Shown here one piece after another: positions 16,849 through 25,090 of a DNA stretch of 27,119 bases. The position numbers and the translations under genes are program-made. The notes below the pieces were generated by a model. That model was not told the DNA's origin. It worked only from the letters and a program-made list of their open reading frames with translations, and did no database searches. Position 1 is the first letter of the stretch. Each line of letters starts with the position of its first letter. The stretch comes from an uncultured Oscillospiraceae bacterium (GTDB lineage: Bacteria; Bacillota; Clostridia; Oscillospirales; Oscillospiraceae): assembly GCA_934590505.1 (NCBI GenBank), contig CAKTPC010000013.1:1-27119 (forward strand), in the 5' to 3' direction.

Positions 16849-17430
16849 GCAATTCTATCATGAGCAGATCAAGGCTATGGACCTTGCACGAGAGCAGCAG
16901 CGCATTGAAGACTCATGGCGCAGAGGAACGCTGCCTACTAACGCACGCAAGCCCCGCCTGTGTCCGCACGTGAGGCGCTGTGTGCGCTTTTATAGGAGCA
17001 GGTAGGGCGACGATACCCCGGCAGGAGAACGCGCGGCGTTTGAGGGTATTTTCGCGGAATTTTCGTCCGGACATGGCCGTTCGAAAATTTCACAAGATAA
17101 AGCCCGCTATCGGTTTGAGCGGCGGGCATTCACAAAGCCCCGCAACGCGGGGCTTTTCAAGCTACGAAGGGTGCTATCAGTTTCAAGAAATCGCAGGATT
17201 TCCGCTATCTATACGCCCCCAAACGCCGCTGTACCAACGATTTTACCGCTATCTGCAAGGAGAGGATATCAATAAAGCTCTGCTCACAAGTCTGCGAAGT
17301 ATGCTTGATATGAACGATGAGCGCGTGAGGTAGCTGCTGTTCAAGCTGTCAATTTAGGAAGCATGATGATGCATGTCATTGCTCTGCACACTTCAAGGAT
17401 GATATAGGTGACCTCTGCGCTCTGCGTGGG
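16849..17430. other. Degenerate stretch with hairpins, no intact gene
   Basis: Short plus-strand frames continue (VIEQFYHEQIKAMDLAREQQ around 16840-16900; LYQRFYRYLQGEDINKALLT around 17230-17290), but no family is recognised and they are not preceded by good starts. The stretch otherwise holds the terminators listed separately. It is the remaining edge of the decayed element between the two catabolic blocks. Confidence 0.4.
17134..17157 (+). terminator. Strong intrinsic terminator
   Basis: AAAGCCCCGC and GCGGGGCTTT form a perfect 10-bp stem with a 3-nt loop, followed by a T. A weaker GCCCGC/GCGGGC hairpin lies just before it (about 17102-17127). It would block plus-strand transcription from the debris into the operon's 3' end. 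Confidence 0.75.
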
Positions 17431-17431
17431 T

Positions 17432-17461
17432 ACGCCGCCGGACCTTACGGCTCGGCGGCGT
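17432..17461 (-). terminator. GC-rich hairpin after the right-hand operon
   Basis: ACGCCGCC and GGCGGCGT form an 8-bp perfect stem with a 14-nt loop, 52 nt beyond the stop at 17513. There is no T run on the minus strand, so it may be a 3' stabilising stem rather than a classical terminator. Confidence 0.45.
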
Positions 17462-17512
17462 ATGAAAATTATAGGTATTTGCAAGGATGTGCCTGACGGC
17501 CATCTTAGCTTC

Positions 17513-18343
17513 TTACTTTGTGATTGCCTTGAAGGCCGCGGCCTGCGCCTTTATGCCGCGCTCTGCCGCAAAGCGCTCGATGGAGGAGGCGCCGAAGAAG
17601 CCGTCGATCTCGGGGATCTGCTGGATGATATACGCAGCATCGCTCGGCTCGGCAATGGGACCGCCATGGCAGATGACCATAATGTCGGGGCGCACGGAGC
17701 GGCCGGCGGCGATGATGGCTTTGATCTTCTCTACGCAGTCATCAAGGGTGAGCGCGGTCTTGGCGCCGATGGTGCCCTTGGTAGTAAGACCCATGTGGGC
17801 AACGAGTATGTCCGCACCGGCTTCGGCCATGGCCTTTGCCTGCTCAGGATCGAATACGTAGGGGCAGGTGAGCATGTCAAGCTCATGTGCCTTTCTAATC
17901 ATCTCGACCTCAAGGCCGTAGCCCATGCCGGTTTCTTCGAGGTTCTGGCGGAAGATACCGTCGATCAGGCCGACGGTCGGAAAGTTCTGGACACCGTTGA
18001 AGCCCTGATCCTTGAGCTGCTTGAGGTAAATGTCCATCACGCGGAAGGGGTCGGTGCCGCATACGCCGGCGAGAACCGGAGTGTGCTTAACGACGGGGAG
18101 CACCTCTGCGCCCATCTCAACGACAATCTGGTTTGCATCGCCGTAGGACAGCAGTCCTGCGAGGGAGCCGCGGCCAGCCATACGGTAACGGCCGGAGTTG
18201 TAGATGATGAGCATATCCGCGCCGCCCGCTTCGCTGCTCTTCGCGGTGATGCCGGTGCCGGCGCCGACGCCGACGAGTATCTTGCCGTTTGCGATCTCTT
18301 CTTTGAACTTAGCGATTATTTCACTTCTGGTCTGAGTGTTCAT
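17513..18343 (-). CDS. TIM-barrel 'phosphoenolpyruvate hydrolase' family protein
   Basis: This 276-residue protein is a single TIM barrel of the family annotated as PEP_hydrolase or TIM-barrel signal transduction domain, whose reaction is not firmly established. Typical blocks are ILVGVGAGTGITAKSSEAGGADMLI, NSGRYRMAGRGSLAGLLSYG, VLAGVCGTDPF, NFPTVGLIDG, EVEMIRKAHELDMLT, ADILVAHMGLTTKG and ICHGGPIAEP. The start has AGGAG at a 7-nt gap. It is the last gene of the eight-gene operon. The same fold is the C-terminal half of the tomato Tm-1 protein, whose N-terminal half is encoded by the gene at 23743. It is clearly a paralogue of the barrel in the regulator at 25091. Confidence 0.88.
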   Translation of the reverse strand: MNTQTRSEIIAKFKEEIANGKILVGVGAGTGITAKSSEAGGADMLIIYNSGRYRMAGRGSLAGLLSYGDANQIVVEMGAEVLPVVKHTPVLAGVCGTDPFRVMDIYLKQLKDQGFNGVQNFPTVGLIDGIFRQNLEETGMGYGLEVEMIRKAHELDMLTCPYVFDPEQAKAMAEAGADILVAHMGLTTKGTIGAKTALTLDDCVEKIKAIIAAGRSVRPDIMVICHGGPIAEPSDAAYIIQQIPEIDGFFGASSIERFAAERGIKAQAAAFKAITK

Positions 18344-18416
18344 GTTGTTTCTCCTTAGATATTAAATTTTATATGCCAAACAGCCTTTCCTGACTGTTTT
18401 CGCACTTGGTTTGCCT

Positions 18417-19766
18417 TCACGCGAGAAGGCTGGTCAGCTCGTTGATGTCGCGAAGCCTGTCAAGAGACTCCAGACATCCGATGATCGCGTCCGTCCTTTC
18501 GGCCGGATAATGCGCGCCGAAGCACTGGCGGAGCTTTGCACGCATGGTCTCGCCGCTTATCGGGTTCATCGGGTCCCCCGAGGCAAAGCGCCCGGACTTT
18601 TCAAAGCTTCTGCCGTCTACGGTCTCGACTTCGACCGCCGTTCCGAAGCGCGCGTCCTTTATCTCCGGGTCGAAGCTCACATCGACCTTGTCCATAAACC
18701 GTACCGCTCTGTCATCCAGCGAAACGGACGCGTCAAAGTCCGCGGTGCTCAGCTCCCGTTTATAGAGCATGAGCCCAAGGCAGTATCTCATGCTGAATTT
18801 CGCCTGCTCAGCGGTAGCCGGGAAGGGATACTTATCCGTATCCATAGCGGCTTGATCGACGCGGCAGCGCACGCGCTTTATATCCTCCGGCCGCAGAGCG
18901 TTCTCCCGGACAATAGCCATAAAGCAATCAAGCGCGTTATGGTTACCGCGGCAGGTCGGGTACGGCTTTATTATCATGCCGGGTGCGAGGAAATCAGAGA
19001 CGTGCCCGGCACAGACAGCTTCAAAATCTGAGACACTGCGGTCTATCCCGACGGACTTGTATATGCCGTTCTCTCCTTCAAATATCTTGTGGTTTGAATT
19101 GCAGCTGAGCCCCGCCATTTCCGCCGCAAAGACGGCGTTGTGGGCAGTCATCGCAAGGCTTATATCCTTTGCCGCAGTGCCGTAGTTTTCCTTGACGCAG
19201 GCTGAGGCCCCGGCAGCCATGCCTATCGCCTCGACAAGCTGCGCCTGATTCAGCCCCAGCAGCTTTCCCGCCGCGACCGCCGCGCCGACGGTGCCGACAG
19301 TGCAGCTTGTGTTCCAGCCCTTATAGTAACCGCTCCCGGGCAGCATTTTCCCTAGCAGCGAGTCCGCCTCAACGCCCGCAATATAAGCATTGAGTACATC
19401 GCGTCCGGAGCTGTGCCGCTGCTCGCCGAGCGCAAGGCACACGGGTACGAGCACCGCGCTTGCGTGACCGTTGAGCCCGATGCTCATATCGTCGTAATCC
19501 CGGCAGTGGGCGGAAACGGCATTTATCATCGCCGCCTCGTGCACGCCTGTTCTGAAGCCGCCTAAACACAGCGCCGTCGAGGTCGGCGCGGCGTTTCTTT
19601 TCGCCGCGGCCGAAGCCACCGCGGCAGCAGCAGCCGAGCCCGACCCGGCAGCGATGCACGCGACAGTGTCCGCAAAGTGCATGCGGGCAGCCTCAGCCAC
19701 TTCTGCGTTGGCCGCACAGTCTCCGAGCCGTTCAATATAGCCGGCAAGAGTTTCCGATACTGTCAT
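18417..19766 (-). CDS. MmgE/PrpD-family protein (2-methylcitrate dehydratase-like)
   Basis: This 449-residue protein belongs to the MmgE/PrpD family, which includes 2-methylcitrate dehydratase and cis-aconitate decarboxylase-like enzymes. Visible blocks are HFADTVACIAAGSGSA, INAVSAHCRDYDDMSIGLNGHASAVLVPVCLAL (the conserved HD/HxSA region of the active site), CTVGTVGAAVAAGKLLGL and KPYPTCRGNHNALDC. Length is normal. The start has GAGGG about 7 nt upstream and the preceding lyase gene ends 15 nt away. Together with that lyase it suggests dehydration/hydration of a branched tri- or dicarboxylate followed by carbon-carbon cleavage, as in the methylcitrate route. No citrate synthase-like gene is present, so an imported acid is a better guess than propionate. 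Confidence 0.88.
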   Translation of the reverse strand: MTVSETLAGYIERLGDCAANAEVAEAARMHFADTVACIAAGSGSAAAAAVASAAAKRNAAPTSTALCLGGFRTGVHEAAMINAVSAHCRDYDDMSIGLNGHASAVLVPVCLALGEQRHSSGRDVLNAYIAGVEADSLLGKMLPGSGYYKGWNTSCTVGTVGAAVAAGKLLGLNQAQLVEAIGMAAGASACVKENYGTAAKDISLAMTAHNAVFAAEMAGLSCNSNHKIFEGENGIYKSVGIDRSVSDFEAVCAGHVSDFLAPGMIIKPYPTCRGNHNALDCFMAIVRENALRPEDIKRVRCRVDQAAMDTDKYPFPATAEQAKFSMRYCLGLMLYKRELSTADFDASVSLDDRAVRFMDKVDVSFDPEIKDARFGTAVEVETVDGRSFEKSGRFASGDPMNPISGETMRAKLRQCFGAHYPAERTDAIIGCLESLDRLRDINELTSLLA

Positions 19767-19781
19767 TGCCCTGCCCTCACA

Positions 19782-20633
19782 TCAGCCGAGTATTTCCATT
19801 TCCCGTTCGATCCCGAGAATATGAGTGTATTCCTTCATGGAGAGCATACCGTCGACAAAGCTCTCGGTCGTGCCGGTCTCCTTGAACGTTTCCATCATAT
19901 GCTTGAGGACTGCCGCAGAATACATCGTACTGGTAAGGCAGTTTATGATTATCTTCACGCCGAGGGCTTCAAGCTCGCGCACATTGTAGGCTTCTTCCTT
20001 GCTGCGCTCGAAGATGTTGAAGAGGATGGGAGCGTCGATACTGTCGACGACGCGCTTTATCTCGTCGAGGTTATCAAGGCCCTCTATCATGATCGCGTCC
20101 GCCCCGGCAGCGGCGTAGATGCGCCCGCGCTCTATGGCCTCATCAAAGCCGATCGCGCCCTTTGAGTCCGTGCGCGCGATGATGAAGAAGTCGTCGCTGC
20201 GTCTCGATTTCAGTGCAAGCTCTATTCTGGCGGCGGATTCCTCACGGGACACTACCTGCACCCCGCCCAGCGCGCCGCAGCGCTTCGGGCATATCTGGTC
20301 CTCGATATGTATCCCGGCGACTCCAGCCGCTTCAAATTCCTCGACCGTGCGCCGCACATTTCCAAGCCCGCCGTAGCCGGTGTCCGCGTCGCAGATAAGC
20401 GGTATGTCCACGCACGCTGCGAGCTGGTGGGCGCGCATCACCATTTCGGTCATAGTGGCAAGGCCCATGTCGGGCTTGCCGAGCAGGCTCGCCATTGCGC
20501 CGTTGCCGGTCATATAGACCGCGTCAAAGCCGGTCTGTTCGACGACGCGCGCGCCTATTCCGTCATATACTCCCGGCGCAATGACCGTGCCCGGGCGGCT
20601 CATCAGTTCTCTGAATCTTTTTGCTGCGTTCAT
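19782..20633 (-). CDS. Isocitrate lyase/PEP mutase superfamily protein (PrpB-like lyase)
   Basis: This 283-residue cytoplasmic enzyme has the family's TIM-barrel signatures. They are PGVYDGIGARVVEQTGFDAVYMTGNGA near the N terminus, the metal-binding LICDADTGYGG, GIHIEDQICPKRCG with the KRCG catalytic cysteine loop of lyases, and FFIIARTDSKGAIGFDEAIERG. Members include 2-methylisocitrate lyase, 2,3-dimethylmalate lyase, oxaloacetate decarboxylase and PEP mutase. The KRCG loop argues for a C-C lyase. The ATG has GGAG at a 6-nt gap. It lies 10 nt after dctM and 15 nt before the MmgE/PrpD gene, so uptake, isomerisation and cleavage appear coupled. The precise substrate is unknown. Confidence 0.88.
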   Translation of the reverse strand: MNAAKRFRELMSRPGTVIAPGVYDGIGARVVEQTGFDAVYMTGNGAMASLLGKPDMGLATMTEMVMRAHQLAACVDIPLICDADTGYGGLGNVRRTVEEFEAAGVAGIHIEDQICPKRCGALGGVQVVSREESAARIELALKSRRSDDFFIIARTDSKGAIGFDEAIERGRIYAAAGADAIMIEGLDNLDEIKRVVDSIDAPILFNIFERSKEEAYNVRELEALGVKIIINCLTSTMYSAAVLKHMMETFKETGTTESFVDGMLSMKEYTHILGIEREMEILG

Positions 20634-20643
20634 ATCCGTCTCC

Positions 20644-21936
20644 TTAGTACAGCAGGTTGGGCAGCCCGACGCTGAGCGCAGGGCAGTAGGTTATCAGAAT
20701 AAGTATAACAAGCGATACGATCAGATACGGTATGACAGGCGGGATGATCTTCGCTATCGGCAGCTTGCCCACCTGCGAGCCGACAAAGAGGTTCAGCGCC
20801 ATCGGCGGCGTGATGAGTCCGACCGCGAGGTTGAAGGTCATGATAACACCGAAGTGTACCGGGTCCACGCCGACGGCCTTTGCTATCGGGTAGATAATGG
20901 GTGTGACGAGGAGTATCGCAGCTCCGGTCTCCATAAGCATGCCGAGGATAAGCAGAACGACATTTATGAGCAGCAGGATGATTATCTTGTTGCTTGATAT
21001 ACCGGTAATGGCCGTCGCGATGGTCTGGGGCAGGCTCAGGAGCGTCATGACTCTGCCGAAGAAGGTCGCGGTCGCCATTATAAGAAGTATTTTTGCCGCG
21101 GTCAGGGCGGACTCCTTGGCGATAGGCATGATATCCTTTACGCCGATCTTCTTGTACACGAACATGCTGACGACAAGGCCGTATATAATGGCAACGGCAG
21201 AGGCTTCGGTCGCAGTGAAAATCCCGGAGTAAATGCCGCCGAGGATGATGACCGGCATCAGGAACGCGGGCAGCGCCTCGATAAAGGCTCTGAAGAAGGA
21301 CTTTTCCGTGGCGTACTGCTGTGCTTCCTCCAGCTTCTTTGCAGCCTCATAATCATAGTTCTTCTTTATAAGAACACGGTTGAGGATAATAAAGGCAATG
21401 GTGGTGAGCACGCCGGGGCCGATGATCGCGAGAAAGACCTTGCCTACCGACACGCCTGCGGCGCAGCAGTAAATGACGGCCGGGACGCTGGGCGGAATGA
21501 GTATTCCCAGGAAGCCCGCGGCGCTTGCCAGTGCCGTGGCATACTCGGGCTTATAGTGATGGTTCTTCATTTCAGGGACCATGATGCCGCCGATTGCGGA
21601 AACCGTGGCAGCGGAGGAACCGGAGACCGCGCCGAAGAACGCGCAGGCAAGAACGGTTATGTTGCCAAGGGCCGAGATGGAGTTTCTGAAGCAGCGCTTT
21701 GCGAAGTTTACGAGCTTCTCGGAAACGCCGCCGTAGCGCATTATATCGCCGGCAAACATGAAGAACGGCAGCGACAGGATCGTGAAGGAGTCAATGCCGC
21801 CGAAGGAGGCCTGAGCCATAAGGCTTCCGGCATTGGAGCCGGTGCCGGTGAGGTACAGGATGCCGGCCAGGCCGAAGCACATGCCTATCGGCAGGCCGAG
21901 GAAGATCAGTATAAGAAGGATAACGATGAGAGTCAT
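20644..21936 (-). CDS. dctM: TRAP transporter large permease DctM
   Basis: This 430-residue protein with roughly a dozen membrane helices matches DctM, the sodium-coupled carrier subunit. It starts MTLIVILLILIFLGLPIGM and has GGIDSFTILSLPFFMFAGDIMRYGGVSEKL, SGSSAATVSAIGGIMVPEM, PPSVPAVIYC and the C-terminal LITPPMALNLFVGSQV. The ATG at 21936 was chosen because GGAGG lies 9 nt upstream and the start overlaps the dctQ stop as ATGA. A longer frame to 22032 would only add antisense-like residues inside dctQ. Unlike the middle-block dctM it is intact. Confidence 0.93.
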   Translation of the reverse strand: MTLIVILLILIFLGLPIGMCFGLAGILYLTGTGSNAGSLMAQASFGGIDSFTILSLPFFMFAGDIMRYGGVSEKLVNFAKRCFRNSISALGNITVLACAFFGAVSGSSAATVSAIGGIMVPEMKNHHYKPEYATALASAAGFLGILIPPSVPAVIYCCAAGVSVGKVFLAIIGPGVLTTIAFIILNRVLIKKNYDYEAAKKLEEAQQYATEKSFFRAFIEALPAFLMPVIILGGIYSGIFTATEASAVAIIYGLVVSMFVYKKIGVKDIMPIAKESALTAAKILLIMATATFFGRVMTLLSLPQTIATAITGISSNKIIILLLINVVLLILGMLMETGAAILLVTPIIYPIAKAVGVDPVHFGVIMTFNLAVGLITPPMALNLFVGSQVGKLPIAKIIPPVIPYLIVSLVILILITYCPALSVGLPNLLY

Positions 21937-22418
21937 TTGCCCATACCTCCTTTTATCTGGAAGATGCTTTCGGTGACGGCATGGAAAATCGAGAGCGCGC
22001 TGCCGATGCACATCGAGCTGTACATTATCCACTTCGGCATCTTAAGGCCGCTGGAGAGCTGGTGGTTCACAAACGCATCGCGCGTCAGCCCCCAGGCGTA
22101 GTGCAGCAGGAAGGCGCAGAAGGCAATGACCAGCACGTTTATGATGATGTCATAGGCCTTGAAGTGCAGCTTGTCCCTGAAAATGTCCGGGAACAGGTCT
22201 ATCGTTATATGGCACTTTTTCCTTACGCACAGCGCCATGCCGATGAAGCACATCCAGATCATGCAGTATCTCGTGGCTTCCTCAAGCCAGATTATGGTAA
22301 AAGAAAAAACATATCTTGTGATGACCTGAGTAAAGGCCATGACCGTCATTATTAAAAGAAGAACAGCGATTATGAAATGCTCGCCCTTTTCGAGCTTTGA
22401 GCAGATTTTTTCAAGCAC
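21933..22418 (-). CDS. dctQ: TRAP transporter small permease DctQ
   Basis: This 161-residue membrane protein has four predicted helices and the DctQ pattern MAFTQVITRYVFSFTIIWLE, then EATRYCMIWMCFIGMALCVR. The GTG start at 22418 has GGGAGG at an 8-nt gap. It overlaps dctM by four bases. Upstream, 193 nt separate it from dctP and hold two structured repeats, an unusually long gap for TRAP genes. Confidence 0.92.
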   Translation of the reverse strand: MLEKICSKLEKGEHFIIAVLLLIMTVMAFTQVITRYVFSFTIIWLEEATRYCMIWMCFIGMALCVRKKCHITIDLFPDIFRDKLHFKAYDIIINVLVIAFCAFLLHYAWGLTRDAFVNHQLSSGLKMPKWIMYSSMCIGSALSIFHAVTESIFQIKGGMGK

Positions 22419-22487
22419 TGCGGAAACCTCCCTTTTAGTATTTATGTACCGGAAAGTTCATGCATTTCCGTATGTGAATATAAAAAT

Positions 22488-22548
22488 CCTGTCATTTTGA
22501 GCAGGGCCGCGAAACCGCAGCCGCGTGTACCCTATTCAAAATGACAGG
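22488..22548 (-). repeat. Long inverted repeat between dctP and dctQ
   Basis: CCTGTCATTTTGA (22488-22500) and TCAAAATGACAGG (22536-22548) are perfect 13-bp arms. The 35-nt interior itself folds at its tip through GGC-GCG and CGC-GCC pairs. Sequences starting TGTCATTTTGAGC are familiar to me as dispersed intergenic elements in gut Clostridia, so this is probably a copy of such a family. In the transcript it would form a large stem between the two genes. Confidence 0.65.
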
Positions 22549-22561
22549 CGTATTTCGCCGT

Positions 22562-22600
22562 GTACCCGTGCCGCAACGCATTCGCGCTGTGGCACGGTAC
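22562..22600 (-). terminator. Stem-loop just after dctP
   Basis: GTACCCGTGCC and GGCACGGTAC pair almost perfectly around an 18-nt centre, 11 nt past the dctP stop. It lacks a T run, so it is more likely a 3' stabiliser or processing stem than a full terminator. Such stems often raise binding-protein output over permease output. Confidence 0.45.
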
Positions 22601-22611
22601 GCGGTGGGTAT

Positions 22612-23685
22612 TTACATCAGTTCGTCAACAGCCTTGACAAATGCGTCAACGAGATCCTGGTTGAGTCCGTCGACCTTGTCATACACGGTGCGGCCGCTCT
22701 CGACCCACTTTGCAAGCTGCTCGTCGGTCAGGATGGTGACTTCAACACCAGAGTCTCTGATCTGCTCGATGCAGCCGGAGACCTGCTCTGCGATCAGGGC
22801 GCGTGCTTCATCTCTCATGTTGTAGCACTCTTCCTGAATGATGGTCTGGTACTCTTCGGGGAGAGCTTCCCAGTAATCGTCGTTCATGAGGACGAGGGAT
22901 GCGCCGTAGAGGTGGTTGGAGTTAGTGAAGTACTTAACCGTCTCGTAGTAGTTATCGGTGATGGTGAGCATTGCGCCGTTCTCCTGGCCGTCAACAACGC
23001 CGGTCTGCAGGGAGGTGTAAAGCTCGGTTGCGGGCATGATGGTGGGGATAGCGCCGAGCTCCTTGAGCCATTCAACAAGAGCTGCGGTCTCGGGGATACG
23101 CATCTTGATGCCGGCCAGATCCTCGGGAGCGACCAGAGGACGGATATTGTTGGAGAAGCAGCGGTAGTCGTTGTCGGTCCAGCACATGGCCTTGTAGCCT
23201 GCTGCGTTGACATATTCGAGGAGCATGTCGCCGGCCTCGCCGTCGAGGACCTGTTCGGCGATCGCGGTGGTCGGGAGCAGGTAGGGCAGGTCAAGAACCT
23301 GAACATCGGGAACGAATGCGCCCATCTGCATGGTTGCGACGATGCACATCTCGACCGTGCCGTTCTGGGTGGATTCGAGCAGCTCAGTGCCGTTGCCGAG
23401 CGTGGAGGCGGGGTACACATCGACCTTTACCTTGCCCTCGGTGCGCTCTGCGACCGCTGCGGCGAAGTCGTTTGCCGCGGTAGTCCACGGGTGGGTGTTC
23501 GGGGACATGAAGCCGATCTTGATGGTGTACTCGGGTGCGGATGCCGCAGGTGCTGCAGCGCTGCTGCCGGAGTCGGATGCGGCGGCGGTGGTGCCGGAGT
23601 TGGAGCTGCTGCCGCAAGCGGCGAGGCAACCGATGCACATGACCATTGCAAGGACAAGCGCAAGGATTCTTGTTGCGTTTCTCAT
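22612..23685 (-). CDS. dctP: TRAP transporter substrate-binding lipoprotein, DctP family
   Basis: This 357-residue protein has a lipoprotein signal peptide (MRNATRILALVLAMVMCIGC, lipobox LAAC two residues on) and a Ser/Ala-rich linker. The DctP fold follows, with YTIKIGFMSPNTHPW, VDVYPASTLGNGTELLE, IKMRIPETAALVEWLKELGAIPT with the ligand-contacting Arg, and LQTGVVDGQENG. The start has AAAAGGAG 7 nt upstream. It lies 57 nt downstream of the Tm-1-like gene. It is distant from the two DctP proteins in the left half (MRIPE versus IRSPE), so this operon probably takes up a different acid. Confidence 0.93.
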   Translation of the reverse strand: MRNATRILALVLAMVMCIGCLAACGSSSNSGTTAAASDSGSSAAAPAASAPEYTIKIGFMSPNTHPWTTAANDFAAAVAERTEGKVKVDVYPASTLGNGTELLESTQNGTVEMCIVATMQMGAFVPDVQVLDLPYLLPTTAIAEQVLDGEAGDMLLEYVNAAGYKAMCWTDNDYRCFSNNIRPLVAPEDLAGIKMRIPETAALVEWLKELGAIPTIMPATELYTSLQTGVVDGQENGAMLTITDNYYETVKYFTNSNHLYGASLVLMNDDYWEALPEEYQTIIQEECYNMRDEARALIAEQVSGCIEQIRDSGVEVTILTDEQLAKWVESGRTVYDKVDGLNQDLVDAFVKAVDELM

Positions 23686-23742
23686 TTGTTTCTCCTTTTT
23701 CTATTTTAATTCTGTTTTCAGAATCTTTTTACCGGAATCGAT

Positions 23743-24954
23743 TCATCCGTTTTTCTCGACAAGCTCTATAAGCTTCTTTGCCGCGGCCAGTGCAAACTCG
23801 TCATCGTTTATGTTGTTGTCCATTTCGATGAGCTCGACGTTTGAGCCGATGTTGCTGCGCAGGGTATCGAAGAGGACCTTATCTTCCTCGGGGCCGTAAA
23901 ACGGCTGACCCTCTCCGTCTATCGCGGAAACGCCCTTGAGCGGCAGCATCAGAACGGTGGCGGACTTTGCTTTATTGAGCTTTTCGGCGATCACCTCGCC
24001 GAGCCTGCGGTTCTCCTCCGCGGTCGTGCGCATGAGCGTGACCGTCGGGTTGTGCTTATACAGATTGCGGTTCTTATACTGTGCGGGAACGGTGTCCATA
24101 GGCCCGAAGTTTACCATGTCCAGCGCGCCTACCGACACGACCTGCGGCACGCCGCTGGCGCCCGCCGCCTCAAGGCGTTTGGGGCCGGCATTCAGCACTC
24201 CGCCGAACAACTCGTCGCACCACTCGGTCGTCGTGATATCGAGCACGCCCCTTATGAATCCGCCCTTGACCAGCGCCTCCATTGTCTTTCCGCCGGTGCC
24301 GGTCGCGTGGAAAACGAGGACCTCATATCCCTTGCTCTGCAGATACTCCTCCGCCTTCTTTATGCAGGGGGTCGTCACGCCGAACATCGTGGCTGCCAGA
24401 AGCGGCCTGCCCGAATCCTGACGGGGCTTCTTGTTCTTCACCATGCCGACTATGGCGTTGACCGCGTTGGAGAAAATCTCCATTGATATCGCGTTGAGAC
24501 CTTCAGCGTCGACCACCGATGGAATCATCACTATGTCGCTCGTTCCGACATACTGGGACACGTTTCCGGATGCCATCGTGGATACCATCACCTTGGGCAC
24601 GCCTATCGGCAGTGCACGCATCGCCGGGGTCGCCATGGATGTGCCGCCGGAGCCTCCCACGGAAATTATGCCGTCAAAGCGTCCCTGCGCATACAGCTCC
24701 GGGATGAGCTTCTCCGCGCCGCGGCTCATGGTGTCAGTCGCGAAAGCCCTGTCCTTCTTCTCGGAGATCTCTTTTATTGAGACGCCGACTGCCGCCGCGA
24801 CCTCTTCATTGGTAACGTCCGGCTCGAAGCTCGGCTCAAATGCGCCTGTGTGTATGCACAGCGTCTCGAGGCCCTGCTCTCTGATCAGATCGCGCAGGAG
24901 TGCGAACTCTTTGCCTTTTGTATCAAATGTGCCAATAATTGCTATTGTTTTCAA
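23743..24954 (-). CDS. Tm-1-like ATP-binding domain protein (UPF0261 family)
   Basis: This 403-residue protein matches UPF0261. It opens with LKTIAIIGTFDTKGKEFALL and has ISVGGSGGTSMATPAMRALPIG, STMASGNVSQYVGTSDIVMI, VLVFHATGTGGKTMEALV and VSVGALDMVNFG. The TTG at 24954 is the best start: AAGGGAGG lies 8 nt upstream and the conserved domain begins right there. An ATG at 24999 lacks a ribosome site. The family forms the N-terminal half of the tomato antiviral protein Tm-1, but the bacterial reaction is unknown. Here its usual fusion partner, the TIM-barrel domain, is encoded separately at 17513 and again at 25091. Position between regulator and transporter suggests a metabolic role in the same pathway. 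Confidence 0.88.
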   Translation of the reverse strand: MKTIAIIGTFDTKGKEFALLRDLIREQGLETLCIHTGAFEPSFEPDVTNEEVAAAVGVSIKEISEKKDRAFATDTMSRGAEKLIPELYAQGRFDGIISVGGSGGTSMATPAMRALPIGVPKVMVSTMASGNVSQYVGTSDIVMIPSVVDAEGLNAISMEIFSNAVNAIVGMVKNKKPRQDSGRPLLAATMFGVTTPCIKKAEEYLQSKGYEVLVFHATGTGGKTMEALVKGGFIRGVLDITTTEWCDELFGGVLNAGPKRLEAAGASGVPQVVSVGALDMVNFGPMDTVPAQYKNRNLYKHNPTVTLMRTTAEENRRLGEVIAEKLNKAKSATVLMLPLKGVSAIDGEGQPFYGPEEDKVLFDTLRSNIGSNVELIEMDNNINDDEFALAAAKKLIELVEKNG

Positions 24955-25090
24955 TTGGCTGTCCTCCCTTCTTGTGTTTGTTTTTCTTAACGTGAACATC
25001 GGGTCTGCCCGTGTTCACCTCTGTGTCTAAAATTCTAGCCTATTCCGCGTACTTTTTCCATACAGTTTCTTTTCCTGTTTTTGTACTTGT

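Noticed and set aside
22525..23709. Plus-strand open frame of 394 codons
   Set aside because: It is antisense to the right-hand dctP, with no motif and no supported start.
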